DNA of 64,000 bases from Pseudomaricurvus alcaniphilus (GTDB lineage Bacteria; Pseudomonadota; Gammaproteobacteria; Pseudomonadales; Cellvibrionaceae): the NCBI RefSeq assembly GCF_011440395.1, contig NZ_JAAOIX010000001.1, positions 1,162,402-1,226,401 of the forward strand, written 5' to 3'. This document shows, in pieces, positions 56,967 through 64,000 of this stretch; position 1 is the stretch's first letter; each line of letters starts with the position of its first letter. Made by a program: the position numbers and the translations under genes. Below the pieces are notes generated by a model. It searched no databases, was not told where the DNA came from, and worked only from the letters and a program-made list of their open reading frames with translations.

Positions 56967-57382
56967 TACTCATCAACAAACGCCGTCAGCGACACCAGTG
57001 CCGCCTGCTCCCGGGTGCCAACGGTAATGTCATAGCGCAGCAGGCCGCTCACCTCGGTAGGCGTGCTCTCCACTTGCCACTGCCACTCACTGCCGGCCAT
57101 GGCCTCGATGCCGGACGCCTTGCCCTTAAACACCTGTTGCGTCACCGCTTTTTGCAGGCGCAGTTGAGTCAGGCGATTTTCCACCACCCAGTGGGCCACC
57201 ATTTTTTGGCGCAAAATCCCGGTCCCATCCACCTGTCCCATCACCAGCGACAACAGCGCCGGAATCGCCACCCCGATCACAAACAATGCCACCAGCACTT
57301 CCACCAGGGTAAAGCCGCCGGCCCGCCGCCGTGATCCCTTCGTCCCACGGTTGTGATACTGCGTTCTGTTAGCGCAAGTCAC
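56966..57382 (-). CDS. gspI: Type II secretion system minor pseudopilin I
   Basis: About 138 residues from a GTG at 57382 that overlaps the gspH end by 14 bases. The start is uncertain, as no ATG lies near. The processing site is RAGG followed by FTLVEVLVALFVIGVAIPAL, with Glu at +5. QKMVAHWVVENRL is the conserved GspI stretch after the hydrophobic helix. Tip protein of the pseudopilus. Confidence 0.82.
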   Translation of the reverse strand: MTCANRTQYHNRGTKGSRRRAGGFTLVEVLVALFVIGVAIPALLSLVMGQVDGTGILRQKMVAHWVVENRLTQLRLQKAVTQQVFKGKASGIEAMAGSEWQWQVESTPTEVSGLLRYDITVGTREQAALVSLTAFVDE

Positions 57383-57974
57383 TGCTGTCTTCACCGTCCT
57401 GATAACTGACCAGCTGGCCGCTGCTATTGAGCAGTACCCGCCGCCCCACCTCGTCGGCGACACCGTGTTCACTGGAGTAAAAGCGCAGCACAAACGGGGT
57501 GATCTCGCCGCTGGGATAGATGGCGATTACCGGCTGTGGCTGCGGGCTGGCGGCATTCAACTGCACCAGGTCAACCGGCTCGTTTTCAACCCTCAGCTCC
57601 AGCATCATCCAGCCCGGTAACCGCTGCAGCGCCAGCACATCAGTCTGCATCTGCCACTGCCGATCGCGATAGCGCAGCCAGCCGTAGCGCCAGGGCTGCT
57701 GCAAATCGCCGGGCACAATATACAACCCCAGGGTTTCGCCACTGAAGATGGCGTCGTCCAGGGCAAAGCGCATTTTTTCGGCGAACCCGTCGCTCTCCTC
57801 GCGCACCACTGCGGCGGGTTCATCCAGGGTGATGGTGAGCGATACCATGCCCACTGCAAGCCCGATTACCACCAGCACCACCAGCAGTTCGATAAGGCTG
57901 AACCCCCGCAGCCGGCGTGATGGGCAGCGACCACCAGCGACTGTATTCAAACCAGCCTCGGTGACAGGCGCCAT
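57369..57974 (-). CDS. gspH: Type II secretion system minor pseudopilin H
   Basis: A 201-residue pseudopilin. The leader ends RRLRG, followed by FSLIELLVVLVVIGLAVGMV with Glu at +5. The C-terminal beta domain spans about 50-195. It joins the GspI-J-K tip to the GspG shaft. AGGG lies six bases before ATG 57974. Confidence 0.9.
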   Translation of the reverse strand: MAPVTEAGLNTVAGGRCPSRRLRGFSLIELLVVLVVIGLAVGMVSLTITLDEPAAVVREESDGFAEKMRFALDDAIFSGETLGLYIVPGDLQQPWRYGWLRYRDRQWQMQTDVLALQRLPGWMMLELRVENEPVDLVQLNAASPQPQPVIAIYPSGEITPFVLRFYSSEHGVADEVGRRVLLNSSGQLVSYQDGEDSSDLR

Positions 57975-58020
57975 TGTTTACCCTGTTGCAGGAGTTGACC
58001 CGATAGCGGGTTTGCCAGCC

Positions 58021-58455
58021 TCACTGTTGCGGCGGTACATCCCAATTGCCGAGATCGGCGTTCTGGCCTTCACCGCCGCTGACACCATCGGCACCCAGGG
58101 TGTAGAGGTCGTACTCGCGGTTTTCCCCGGGGCTCAAATACAGATACGGCCGCCCCCAGGGATCGATGGGCAGACTCTCGAGATAGCCACTGCTGCGATA
58201 TTGGCGCGGTACAGGATCGATAGTGGGTTTTTCCACCAGTGCCTGCAGCCCCTGCTCGCTGCTGGGGTAGACAAAGTTGTCCAGCCGATAGAGTTTCAGG
58301 GTGGTTTCAATGGCTTTGAAATCCGCCCGTACTTTCTGGATTCTGGCGTCGTCCGAGCGCTCCAGCACATTGGGAGCCACGATGCTGATCAGCAGCCCCA
58401 TAATCACCAGTACCACCAGTATCTCTATCAAACTGAATCCGGATTGTTTCTTCAT
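58021..58455 (-). CDS. gspG: Type II secretion system major pseudopilin G
   Basis: A 144-residue major pseudopilin. After a six-residue leader (MKKQSG) comes FSLIEILVVLVIMGLLISIV. The C-terminal domain has YPSSEQGLQAL and DPWGRPYLY with the calcium-site Asp-rich loop near DLYTLGADGVSGG. It polymerises into the pseudopilus that pushes substrates through GspD. ATG 58455 gives the classic leader; GTG 58467 is an alternative. Confidence 0.94.
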   Translation of the reverse strand: MKKQSGFSLIEILVVLVIMGLLISIVAPNVLERSDDARIQKVRADFKAIETTLKLYRLDNFVYPSSEQGLQALVEKPTIDPVPRQYRSSGYLESLPIDPWGRPYLYLSPGENREYDLYTLGADGVSGGEGQNADLGNWDVPPQQ

Positions 58456-58481
58456 CGCAATAACCACTACTCTCGTTCGCT

Positions 58482-59708
58482 TTAGATCAATGTATTTAAT
58501 TCAAAGATGGGCAGCAGGATGGCCAGCACAATCGCCGTCACTATGCCGCCCAACACTACCACCGTCATGGGCTCCATAATCCCCAGCGCGGTCGCCAGCA
58601 TCAGCTCCAGTTCGCGCTGCTGGTTGCGCGCCGCAAACCCCAACTGCTCGGCCAGGGCGCCGTTGGCTTCGCCGATGGAAACCATCTGCACCAGCAGCGG
58701 CGGAAACAGCCCCGACTGGTCCAGCGCCTTGTTCAGGCTGCCCCCCTCCTGCACCGCCAGGGCCGCGTCACCGGCGGCATTTCTCATCACCAGGTTACTG
58801 AGCACCTGGCCGGCGATGCGCAGCGCGTCCAGCAGCGGCACACCGCTGGACACCAACAACCCCAGGGTCGCCGCAAAGCGCGCCGAATTGGACTCGATAA
58901 TGATGCCGCGCAGGATCGGGATGCGCAGTAAACACCGGTGCCAGTGCAAGCGCAAGCGCGGCACCTGCAGCATACGGCGCAGGCCCACGATCAAGGCGAT
59001 CACGGCAACCAGCAGCCACAGGCCATAGTCCACGGCGAAGTGACTGAGGCCGATCAACGCCTCGGTGAGCGCCGGCAGCTCGCGCTGGCTGTGGGCAAAA
59101 ATGCCGGTAATCTTCGGCACCACAAAAGTCATCAGCAAACCGATTACCAGCACACTTACCGAGAGCAGCACCAGTGGATAGATCATCGCCATGCGCAAAC
59201 GCTGCTGGGCGTAGTGGCTGGCCTCGGTGTGGTCGGCCAGCTGTTCCATGACCGGCCCCAGGTAGCCGGCGGTTTCCCCGGCGCGCACCAGGGCGCGGTA
59301 CATTTCATCGAACGAGCCGGGGCTTTCCGCCAGGGCCCGGGCCAGGGTGTTGCCCTCGACGATACGGGCGCGCACCTGCAGCAGGATTTCCTTGACGTGG
59401 CTCTTGCGCTGCTGGCGGGCGGTCGCTTTCAGGCACTCGTCCAGTGGCAGGCCCGAGGTAATGAGGGATGCCAGCTGGCGGGTAATCAGGGTGCGGTCGC
59501 GGTGGTTGATCTTGCGCAGCAAACCAAGGCGCCAGCTGCTGCCGCCGCTGGCCTCGGGCTGCTGGCGGGAGGCGGCGGCTTTTACCTCGATGACTTTTAA
59601 CTGGCTGGCACGCAGCTGGCCGCGCACCTGGCGCTCGGAGTCGCCTTCGACCACCCCCTTGACCACTCGCCCGCGCTCATTTAACGCTCGATAACTGTAT
59701 GCTCCCAC
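58482..59708 (-). CDS. gspF: Type II secretion system inner membrane protein F
   Basis: A 408-residue platform protein. Two GspF/PilC repeats (about 75-195 and 275-400) surround three membrane helices. YSYRALNERGRVVKGVVEGD is the typical start, and GETAGYLGPVMEQLADHTE and IGEANGALAEQLGFAA are the paired motifs. GTG 59708 with AGGAG eight bases upstream is chosen, ten bases after the gspE stop. Confidence 0.92.
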   Translation of the reverse strand: MGAYSYRALNERGRVVKGVVEGDSERQVRGQLRASQLKVIEVKAAASRQQPEASGGSSWRLGLLRKINHRDRTLITRQLASLITSGLPLDECLKATARQQRKSHVKEILLQVRARIVEGNTLARALAESPGSFDEMYRALVRAGETAGYLGPVMEQLADHTEASHYAQQRLRMAMIYPLVLLSVSVLVIGLLMTFVVPKITGIFAHSQRELPALTEALIGLSHFAVDYGLWLLVAVIALIVGLRRMLQVPRLRLHWHRCLLRIPILRGIIIESNSARFAATLGLLVSSGVPLLDALRIAGQVLSNLVMRNAAGDAALAVQEGGSLNKALDQSGLFPPLLVQMVSIGEANGALAEQLGFAARNQQRELELMLATALGIMEPMTVVVLGGIVTAIVLAILLPIFELNTLI

Positions 59709-59718
59709 GCCCTGACTC

Positions 59719-61266
59719 CTAACGCGCCACCTGGGTGACGCGCAACACTTCTTCGAGGCTGGTGGCACCACTCAGGACCTGGCGCCGGCCGTCCGCCACC
59801 AGTGCTTCACTGTGTTTGCGGGCGTGCTCCAGCAGTACCTGTTCACCGCTGCGATCGTGGATTAACTGGCGCAGGGCTTCGTCCACCACGATCAGTTCGT
59901 AGATGCCCATGCGCCCCCGGTAACCGCTGTGGCCGCACTTGGCACAGCCCACCGGGGAGCCGATTTCACAGCCCTCGGGCAGGTCCAGCAGCTGCCGCTG
60001 CGAGGCGCTGGCCGGGTGCATTTTCTTGCATTCCGGGCACAGGCGCCGCACCAGCCGCTGGGCCAGGATCGCCTCCAGGCTGGAGGACAGCAGGAACGGC
60101 TGCACCCCCATATCCAGCAGGCGGGTGATGGCACCGATGGCGGTGTTGGTGTGCAGAGTGGACAACACCAGGTGCCCGGTGAGACTGGCCTGCACCGCAA
60201 TGGCGGCGGTTTCGCTGTCGCGGATTTCCCCCACCATGACAATGTCCGGATCCTGGCGCAATATGGCCCGCAGCCCCCGGGCAAAGGTCATCTCCACTTT
60301 CTGGTTGACCTGGGTCTGGCCCACTCCCGGCAACAGGTATTCGATGGGGTCTTCAATGGTGAGGATATTGCGCTTGCGATCGTTAATGTGGCTGAGGCCG
60401 GCGTAGAGGGTCGTGGTCTTGCCCGAGCCAGTGGGGCCGGTGACCAGGATAATGCCATGGGGCTTTTTCAGGGCCGCGGCGAAGTCGCGCTGCAATGCCG
60501 CCGGCATGCCCAGCTGGTCGATCAGCAGCTGTCCGGCCTGCTTGTCCAGCAACCGCAATACCACCCGCTCGCCGTAAGCCGAGGGAATGGTGGACATGCG
60601 CACATCCACCGCGTGCCCGGCCAGCCGCACCGTGATGCGGCCGTCCTGGGGCAGGCGCTTTTCGGCAATATCCAGCCGTGCCATCACCTTAAGGCGCGAC
60701 ACCAGCACCGCCGCCAGGCCGGGCTTGGGGGCCAGCACTTCACTGAGCACCCCATCCACCCGAAAACGCACTGCGACCCGATCTTCAAACGGCTCGATAT
60801 GCACGTCGGACGCCTGGTCTTGCACAGCGCGGGACAGGATGGCGTTGATCAGGCGGATAACCGGGGCAAAGCTGCTGTCGGACAGGATATCCCCCTCCTC
60901 CGGCATTTCTTCCACCAACTGGGACAGATCGATTTCCGCATCCAGGTCATCCACGGCGCGGCGCGCGGCATCGTCGCCCACATGATAGTGGCGGGTAAGG
61001 CGCTGCTTGAAGTCCTCCTCGCCCACCTCCTGCAACTTGAAACTGTGGGCAAAACAGCGGCGCAACTCCAGTATCACCGGCAGCGTCAATTTCGCAGTGT
61101 GATAGAGAACCCCGTCTTTGAGCAGCACTTCGTGACTGGCGGCGTACTTGTAGGGCAAGCCCACCTCGTCGGCTTCGGCCAGCAGCTCCGGCTGGCCCTG
61201 CAGCGCTTCGTCGGCGACTTCTTCCAGTTGCAACTCGGGCGCAGGGCTTTCCACCATCCCGGTCAT
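59719..61266 (-). CDS. gspE: Type II secretion system ATPase E
   Basis: A 515-residue secretion ATPase. Walker A is GPTGSGKTTTLYAG. The Asp box and Walker B region read VMVGEIRDSETAAIAVQASLTGH. A tetracysteine zinc motif is formed by LCPECK and CAKCGHSG near the C-terminus. It powers pseudopilus assembly from the cytoplasm and docks on GspL. ATG 61266 overlaps the gspD stop by four bases. Confidence 0.95.
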   Translation of the reverse strand: MTGMVESPAPELQLEEVADEALQGQPELLAEADEVGLPYKYAASHEVLLKDGVLYHTAKLTLPVILELRRCFAHSFKLQEVGEEDFKQRLTRHYHVGDDAARRAVDDLDAEIDLSQLVEEMPEEGDILSDSSFAPVIRLINAILSRAVQDQASDVHIEPFEDRVAVRFRVDGVLSEVLAPKPGLAAVLVSRLKVMARLDIAEKRLPQDGRITVRLAGHAVDVRMSTIPSAYGERVVLRLLDKQAGQLLIDQLGMPAALQRDFAAALKKPHGIILVTGPTGSGKTTTLYAGLSHINDRKRNILTIEDPIEYLLPGVGQTQVNQKVEMTFARGLRAILRQDPDIVMVGEIRDSETAAIAVQASLTGHLVLSTLHTNTAIGAITRLLDMGVQPFLLSSSLEAILAQRLVRRLCPECKKMHPASASQRQLLDLPEGCEIGSPVGCAKCGHSGYRGRMGIYELIVVDEALRQLIHDRSGEQVLLEHARKHSEALVADGRRQVLSGATSLEEVLRVTQVAR

Positions 61267-63266
61267 TCTCCCTGCTCGCTTTCGACCGCCACTTCCTCCG
61301 CGGCGGCTTCCGTCGCCGCCGCCGGGGCCCCGGACTTGCTGTCGGGCCGAGGGTCCTGCCACTCTGGCAAGATGGGCAACTCCTTGCCATTGATCATAAT
61401 ACTGCCACGGTTGCGGCTTTGGGCCTGCTGCTCGCGAATATAGCGATACTTTTCCGCGGTGGCGCCAGACAGCGCCTCGCGATTGCGGATTACCCGGGCG
61501 CGAATAAACACCATCAGGTTCTGCTTGACCACGGTGTTGTCTTCCGAGCGAAACAGGCGACCCAGCACCGGCACACTGCCCAGCAGGGGCACCCGGGTTT
61601 CATTGATCTGCACATCGTCTTTGATCAAGCCGCCCAGTACCACCACCTCGCCATCTTCCGCCATAATCTGGGTGGTTATTTTCCGTTCGCTGGTAATGAT
61701 GTCCGCGGCGTCCACAGTAGAGTTATTGAGAATACTGGACACTTCCTGCTCGATATCCAGCACAATGCTGTCGCCCTCGTTAACATGGGGTGTGACCTTC
61801 AGGATAATGCCGACGTTCTCCCGCTGAATGGTCTGAAAGGGATTGGTCAAACCAGAGTTGTCGCTGGTTGAGGTGTAGCTACCTGTCACAAAGGGCACGT
61901 TGTCGCCTACTGATATGGTAGCTTCATTATTGTCGGTGGTGAGTATGCTGGGGGTGGAGAGAATATTAACCCCTGAAGCATCTTGCAGAGCACGCAACAA
62001 CACCATGAAGTCGGTAGCGCCCGTGTCGGCAATGCCAAACGTCTGCCCGGCAACATCCGCCAGGGCAGTAAACAATTTTGACCGATCACCGTCGTTGAGA
62101 AGTACGTCAGCCGCTCCGGTTAACAGCCCTTGGCGACCGCTCACCGTAGACGCACCAAAGCCCTTGTTATTGTCCTGGAACAACCACTGAATACCCAACT
62201 CCTCTGAACCGGTATCATTGACCTCCACCACGATAGCCTCGACCAGTACCTGGGCGCGGCGTATATCGAGCCGTTTGATCACCGATAACAGGGACTGCAG
62301 CACCTCCACGTCGGCGGTAATCAACAGCGAGTTGGTATCCTCATCCGCTTCAACCGTAGCCTTTTGCGCCGCCCCTTTCTCCACATTCGCCAGTTTGGAC
62401 ATGCCCTGCAACACCCCCGACAGGGCCTCGGCAATCCGCTCGGCGCGGGCGTACTCCAGATACACCACTCGCACATTGCCCCCCTGCGGTTGGGGAAAAT
62501 CAAGGCGCTGGACCAGGTCTTTTATCCGGCGGCGCTGCATATCATCGCCGCTGACCAGGATGCCATTGGAGCGGGTATCGGCGACAATCTTGACCTTCGA
62601 CCCGGCCGCCTCCTTGCTGCTGGCGGCATCGAGCTTTTCCAGGATTTTGACGATCTCATCCACCTGGGCGTACTCCAGCGGGATCAACTCGGTGTGCGCC
62701 AGTGAGGATTTGTCCAGGTGCTGCAGAATGGCTTCAATGCGGCGAATGTTCTGGGGAGTATCGGTGATCACCAGCGCATTGCTGGGATCATAGGCGGCGA
62801 TATGGGCGTGCTGGGGCGCCAGCGGCCGAATCACCGCCAGCACCTTGACCGCCTCGATATTCTTTAACTGAATCACCCGGGTGATTTGCGCTTCGCCCTC
62901 GGCGGCGCCGCTTTCCATAACCCGGGTGGCGCTGGTGCGGGCGTTCTTGACGGGGATTACCTGGGTGATGCCGCCCACCTCAACCGCGGTAAAACCGTGA
63001 ATTTCCAGCAGCGACAGAAACAGTTCGTACAGTTGGGCCTGGTTCATGGGCCGGGCGGAGATCACCTGCACCCGGCCCTTGACCCGCGGGTCGACAACCA
63101 GGGTGCGGCCGGTGACCTCCGCCACAAACTTGATTACCTCCTGGATGTCCGAGTCTTTAAAATTGACCGTCCAGGTTTGCTCCGGCGCTGCCTGCAGCGG
63201 CACACCAACCCCGAGCGCAAGGGACAATACGGCGCCCAGCGCCACCTGCCTGACTAGATACAACAC
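61263..63266 (-). CDS. gspD: Type II secretion system secretin D
   Basis: A 667-residue outer membrane secretin. Signal peptide 1-26 (LALGVGVPLQA), then the N0 domain (WTVNFKDSDIQEVIKFVAEV), N1-N3 repeats, and the secretin barrel (ILSTPSILTTDNNEATISVG; GIILKVTPHVNEGD; VVLGGLIKDD). The C-terminal S-domain region is short and acidic. GTG start with AGGA upstream. It forms the channel through which folded exoproteins leave. Confidence 0.95.
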   Translation of the reverse strand: MLYLVRQVALGAVLSLALGVGVPLQAAPEQTWTVNFKDSDIQEVIKFVAEVTGRTLVVDPRVKGRVQVISARPMNQAQLYELFLSLLEIHGFTAVEVGGITQVIPVKNARTSATRVMESGAAEGEAQITRVIQLKNIEAVKVLAVIRPLAPQHAHIAAYDPSNALVITDTPQNIRRIEAILQHLDKSSLAHTELIPLEYAQVDEIVKILEKLDAASSKEAAGSKVKIVADTRSNGILVSGDDMQRRRIKDLVQRLDFPQPQGGNVRVVYLEYARAERIAEALSGVLQGMSKLANVEKGAAQKATVEADEDTNSLLITADVEVLQSLLSVIKRLDIRRAQVLVEAIVVEVNDTGSEELGIQWLFQDNNKGFGASTVSGRQGLLTGAADVLLNDGDRSKLFTALADVAGQTFGIADTGATDFMVLLRALQDASGVNILSTPSILTTDNNEATISVGDNVPFVTGSYTSTSDNSGLTNPFQTIQRENVGIILKVTPHVNEGDSIVLDIEQEVSSILNNSTVDAADIITSERKITTQIMAEDGEVVVLGGLIKDDVQINETRVPLLGSVPVLGRLFRSEDNTVVKQNLMVFIRARVIRNREALSGATAEKYRYIREQQAQSRNRGSIMINGKELPILPEWQDPRPDSKSGAPAAATEAAAEEVAVESEQGE

Positions 63267-63275
63267 AAATTATTC

Positions 63276-64000
63276 CTATTCTATATTTACGCTCAGGTCC
63301 AGGGTTTCATCCCCTCGCACTATAGCCAAATCCGCCGAGGTGGCCGACTCCAGTTCCTTCATAACCGACGCCAGCCGACTCACATCACTTAACTCGATGC
63401 CATTGATGGCGGTGACGATATCGCCATTTTTCAGGCCCAGCTCGGTAAATAACCTGGCGTCCTGGCCCGGTGCAATGCGGTAACCCAACATGCGCCCACC
63501 CTGCATCTGCACGCGAAAATTGATCAGCTCACTCAGCGCCTTGAGGCCGCGCTGGTCAATATCCCGCCTGATGCTCTCCACCTCCTCCAGGGGAAGTGCC
63601 CGCTCCAACTGGCCGGCATCGGCATCCGGCAAAAACTCGTTGCTGACTATCTCGGTGGCTGCAGACCACTCATCTTCGTACAAGCGGAGAGACTCGTAGC
63701 GACCGTTATTCTCCAGAATCACCCGGTCCGCCAACACCTTGGCCAACTTGACCCGGCCCTGCACCTCCAGGAATTCACCCACCTGATAGAACTTCTGTTT
63801 CTGATTACTGGCAATGATCGCCCCGCCGCTGTTGTCACTGTCGCCTTGCATCAAGCCTTGCAAGGTCAGCTTGAGCCGGGTCTCCACCGCCCGCGACTCA
63901 ATATCGTCCACCACCGGCTCCGGTGCCTGCACCAGTTGCCGGGCTACACCAAAAATACGGATACTCTTCAGTTGCTCGATATCGATCGGGGCGCGAACCT
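63276..64000 (-). CDS. gspC: Type II secretion system protein C (5' part beyond the window edge)
   Basis: Partial: the frame stays open to the right edge, adding VRAPIDIEQLKSIRIFGVAR before the first visible start-like codon. The periplasmic homology region spans LTLQGLMQGDSDNSGGAIIA to LYEDEW. A PDZ-like domain forms the C-terminal third (YRIAPGQDARLFTELGLKNG, IVTAINGIELSD). GspC links the platform to secretin GspD and helps select substrates. The N-terminal membrane anchor is off-window. Confidence 0.9.
   Translation of the reverse strand, partial: VRAPIDIEQLKSIRIFGVARQLVQAPEPVVDDIESRAVETRLKLTLQGLMQGDSDNSGGAIIASNQKQKFYQVGEFLEVQGRVKLAKVLADRVILENNGRYESLRLYEDEWSAATEIVSNEFLPDADAGQLERALPLEEVESIRRDIDQRGLKALSELINFRVQMQGGRMLGYRIAPGQDARLFTELGLKNGDIVTAINGIELSDVSRLASVMKELESATSADLAIVRGDETLDLSVNIE

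Overview
The window reads as a chromosomal segment of a free-living, GC-rich gammaproteobacterium. The signs are a complete gspC-to-gspN type II secretion operon, a FimV/HubP-like protein beside gltX, a phasin-like protein with a histone-H1-like tail, RND efflux, and REP-type palindromes. A marine Cellvibrionales-like lineage is plausible, but the sequence alone does not settle the genus. I found no rRNA, tRNA, CRISPR array, prophage or insertion sequence.

Layout. 1-780: a ParDE-type toxin-antitoxin pair lying between two near-identical 57-bp direct repeats that can form hairpins. 1034-4732: an aldehyde dehydrogenase, a DAO-type flavoprotein and a fumarylacetoacetate-hydrolase-family enzyme, probably a small catabolic set. 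4729-8447 (minus): a heterodimeric MdlAB-like ABC exporter with one degenerate ATP site. 8658-11960: a PLP aminotransferase and a REC-PP2C-STAS fusion. 12083-16710: pobA with an AraC regulator, and vanA with a divergent GntR repressor (vanR) and three GGATCC-centred operators. 16806-24525: RND efflux operon (outer membrane lipoprotein, adaptor, pump) continuing into its own OmpR-type regulator and histidine kinase. 24605-28167: dienelactone hydrolase, MFS exporter, a 149-nt palindromic element, aldo/keto reductase.

28368-46058 is the core of the window, a lignin-aromatics funnel. The minus-strand lig block (ligK, 4-oxalomesaconate tautomerase, a DUF1932-type dehydrogenase, ligJ, ligI, ligA, ligB, ligC) encodes the protocatechuate 4,5-cleavage (meta) pathway to pyruvate and oxaloacetate. 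Upstream of it, a hydroxycinnamate block (aromatic-acid MFS transporter, vdh, ech, fcs, an amidohydrolase, an AraC regulator) converts ferulate or p-coumarate via the CoA thioester to vanillate or 4-hydroxybenzoate. VanA and PobA then give protocatechuate. An acyl-CoA dehydrogenase and a divergent LysR-family regulator with two tandem N-terminal HTH domains complete the set. The vanillate demethylase reductase (vanB) is not in the window.

46196-64000: phasin-like protein, FimV-like protein, gltX, a GT2-GtrA fusion, then the minus-strand T2SS operon gspC-D-E-F-G-H-I-J-K-L-M-N. gspC runs off the right edge. gspK carries an in-frame 15-bp tandem repeat in its prepilin leader.

No wholly new system was demonstrated. 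The best leads are the tandem-HTH LysR protein with two shared promoter motifs, the 149-nt palindromic element at 26980-27128, the repeat-bounded toxin-antitoxin unit, the unassigned dehydrogenase in the lig operon, and the gspK repeat tract.
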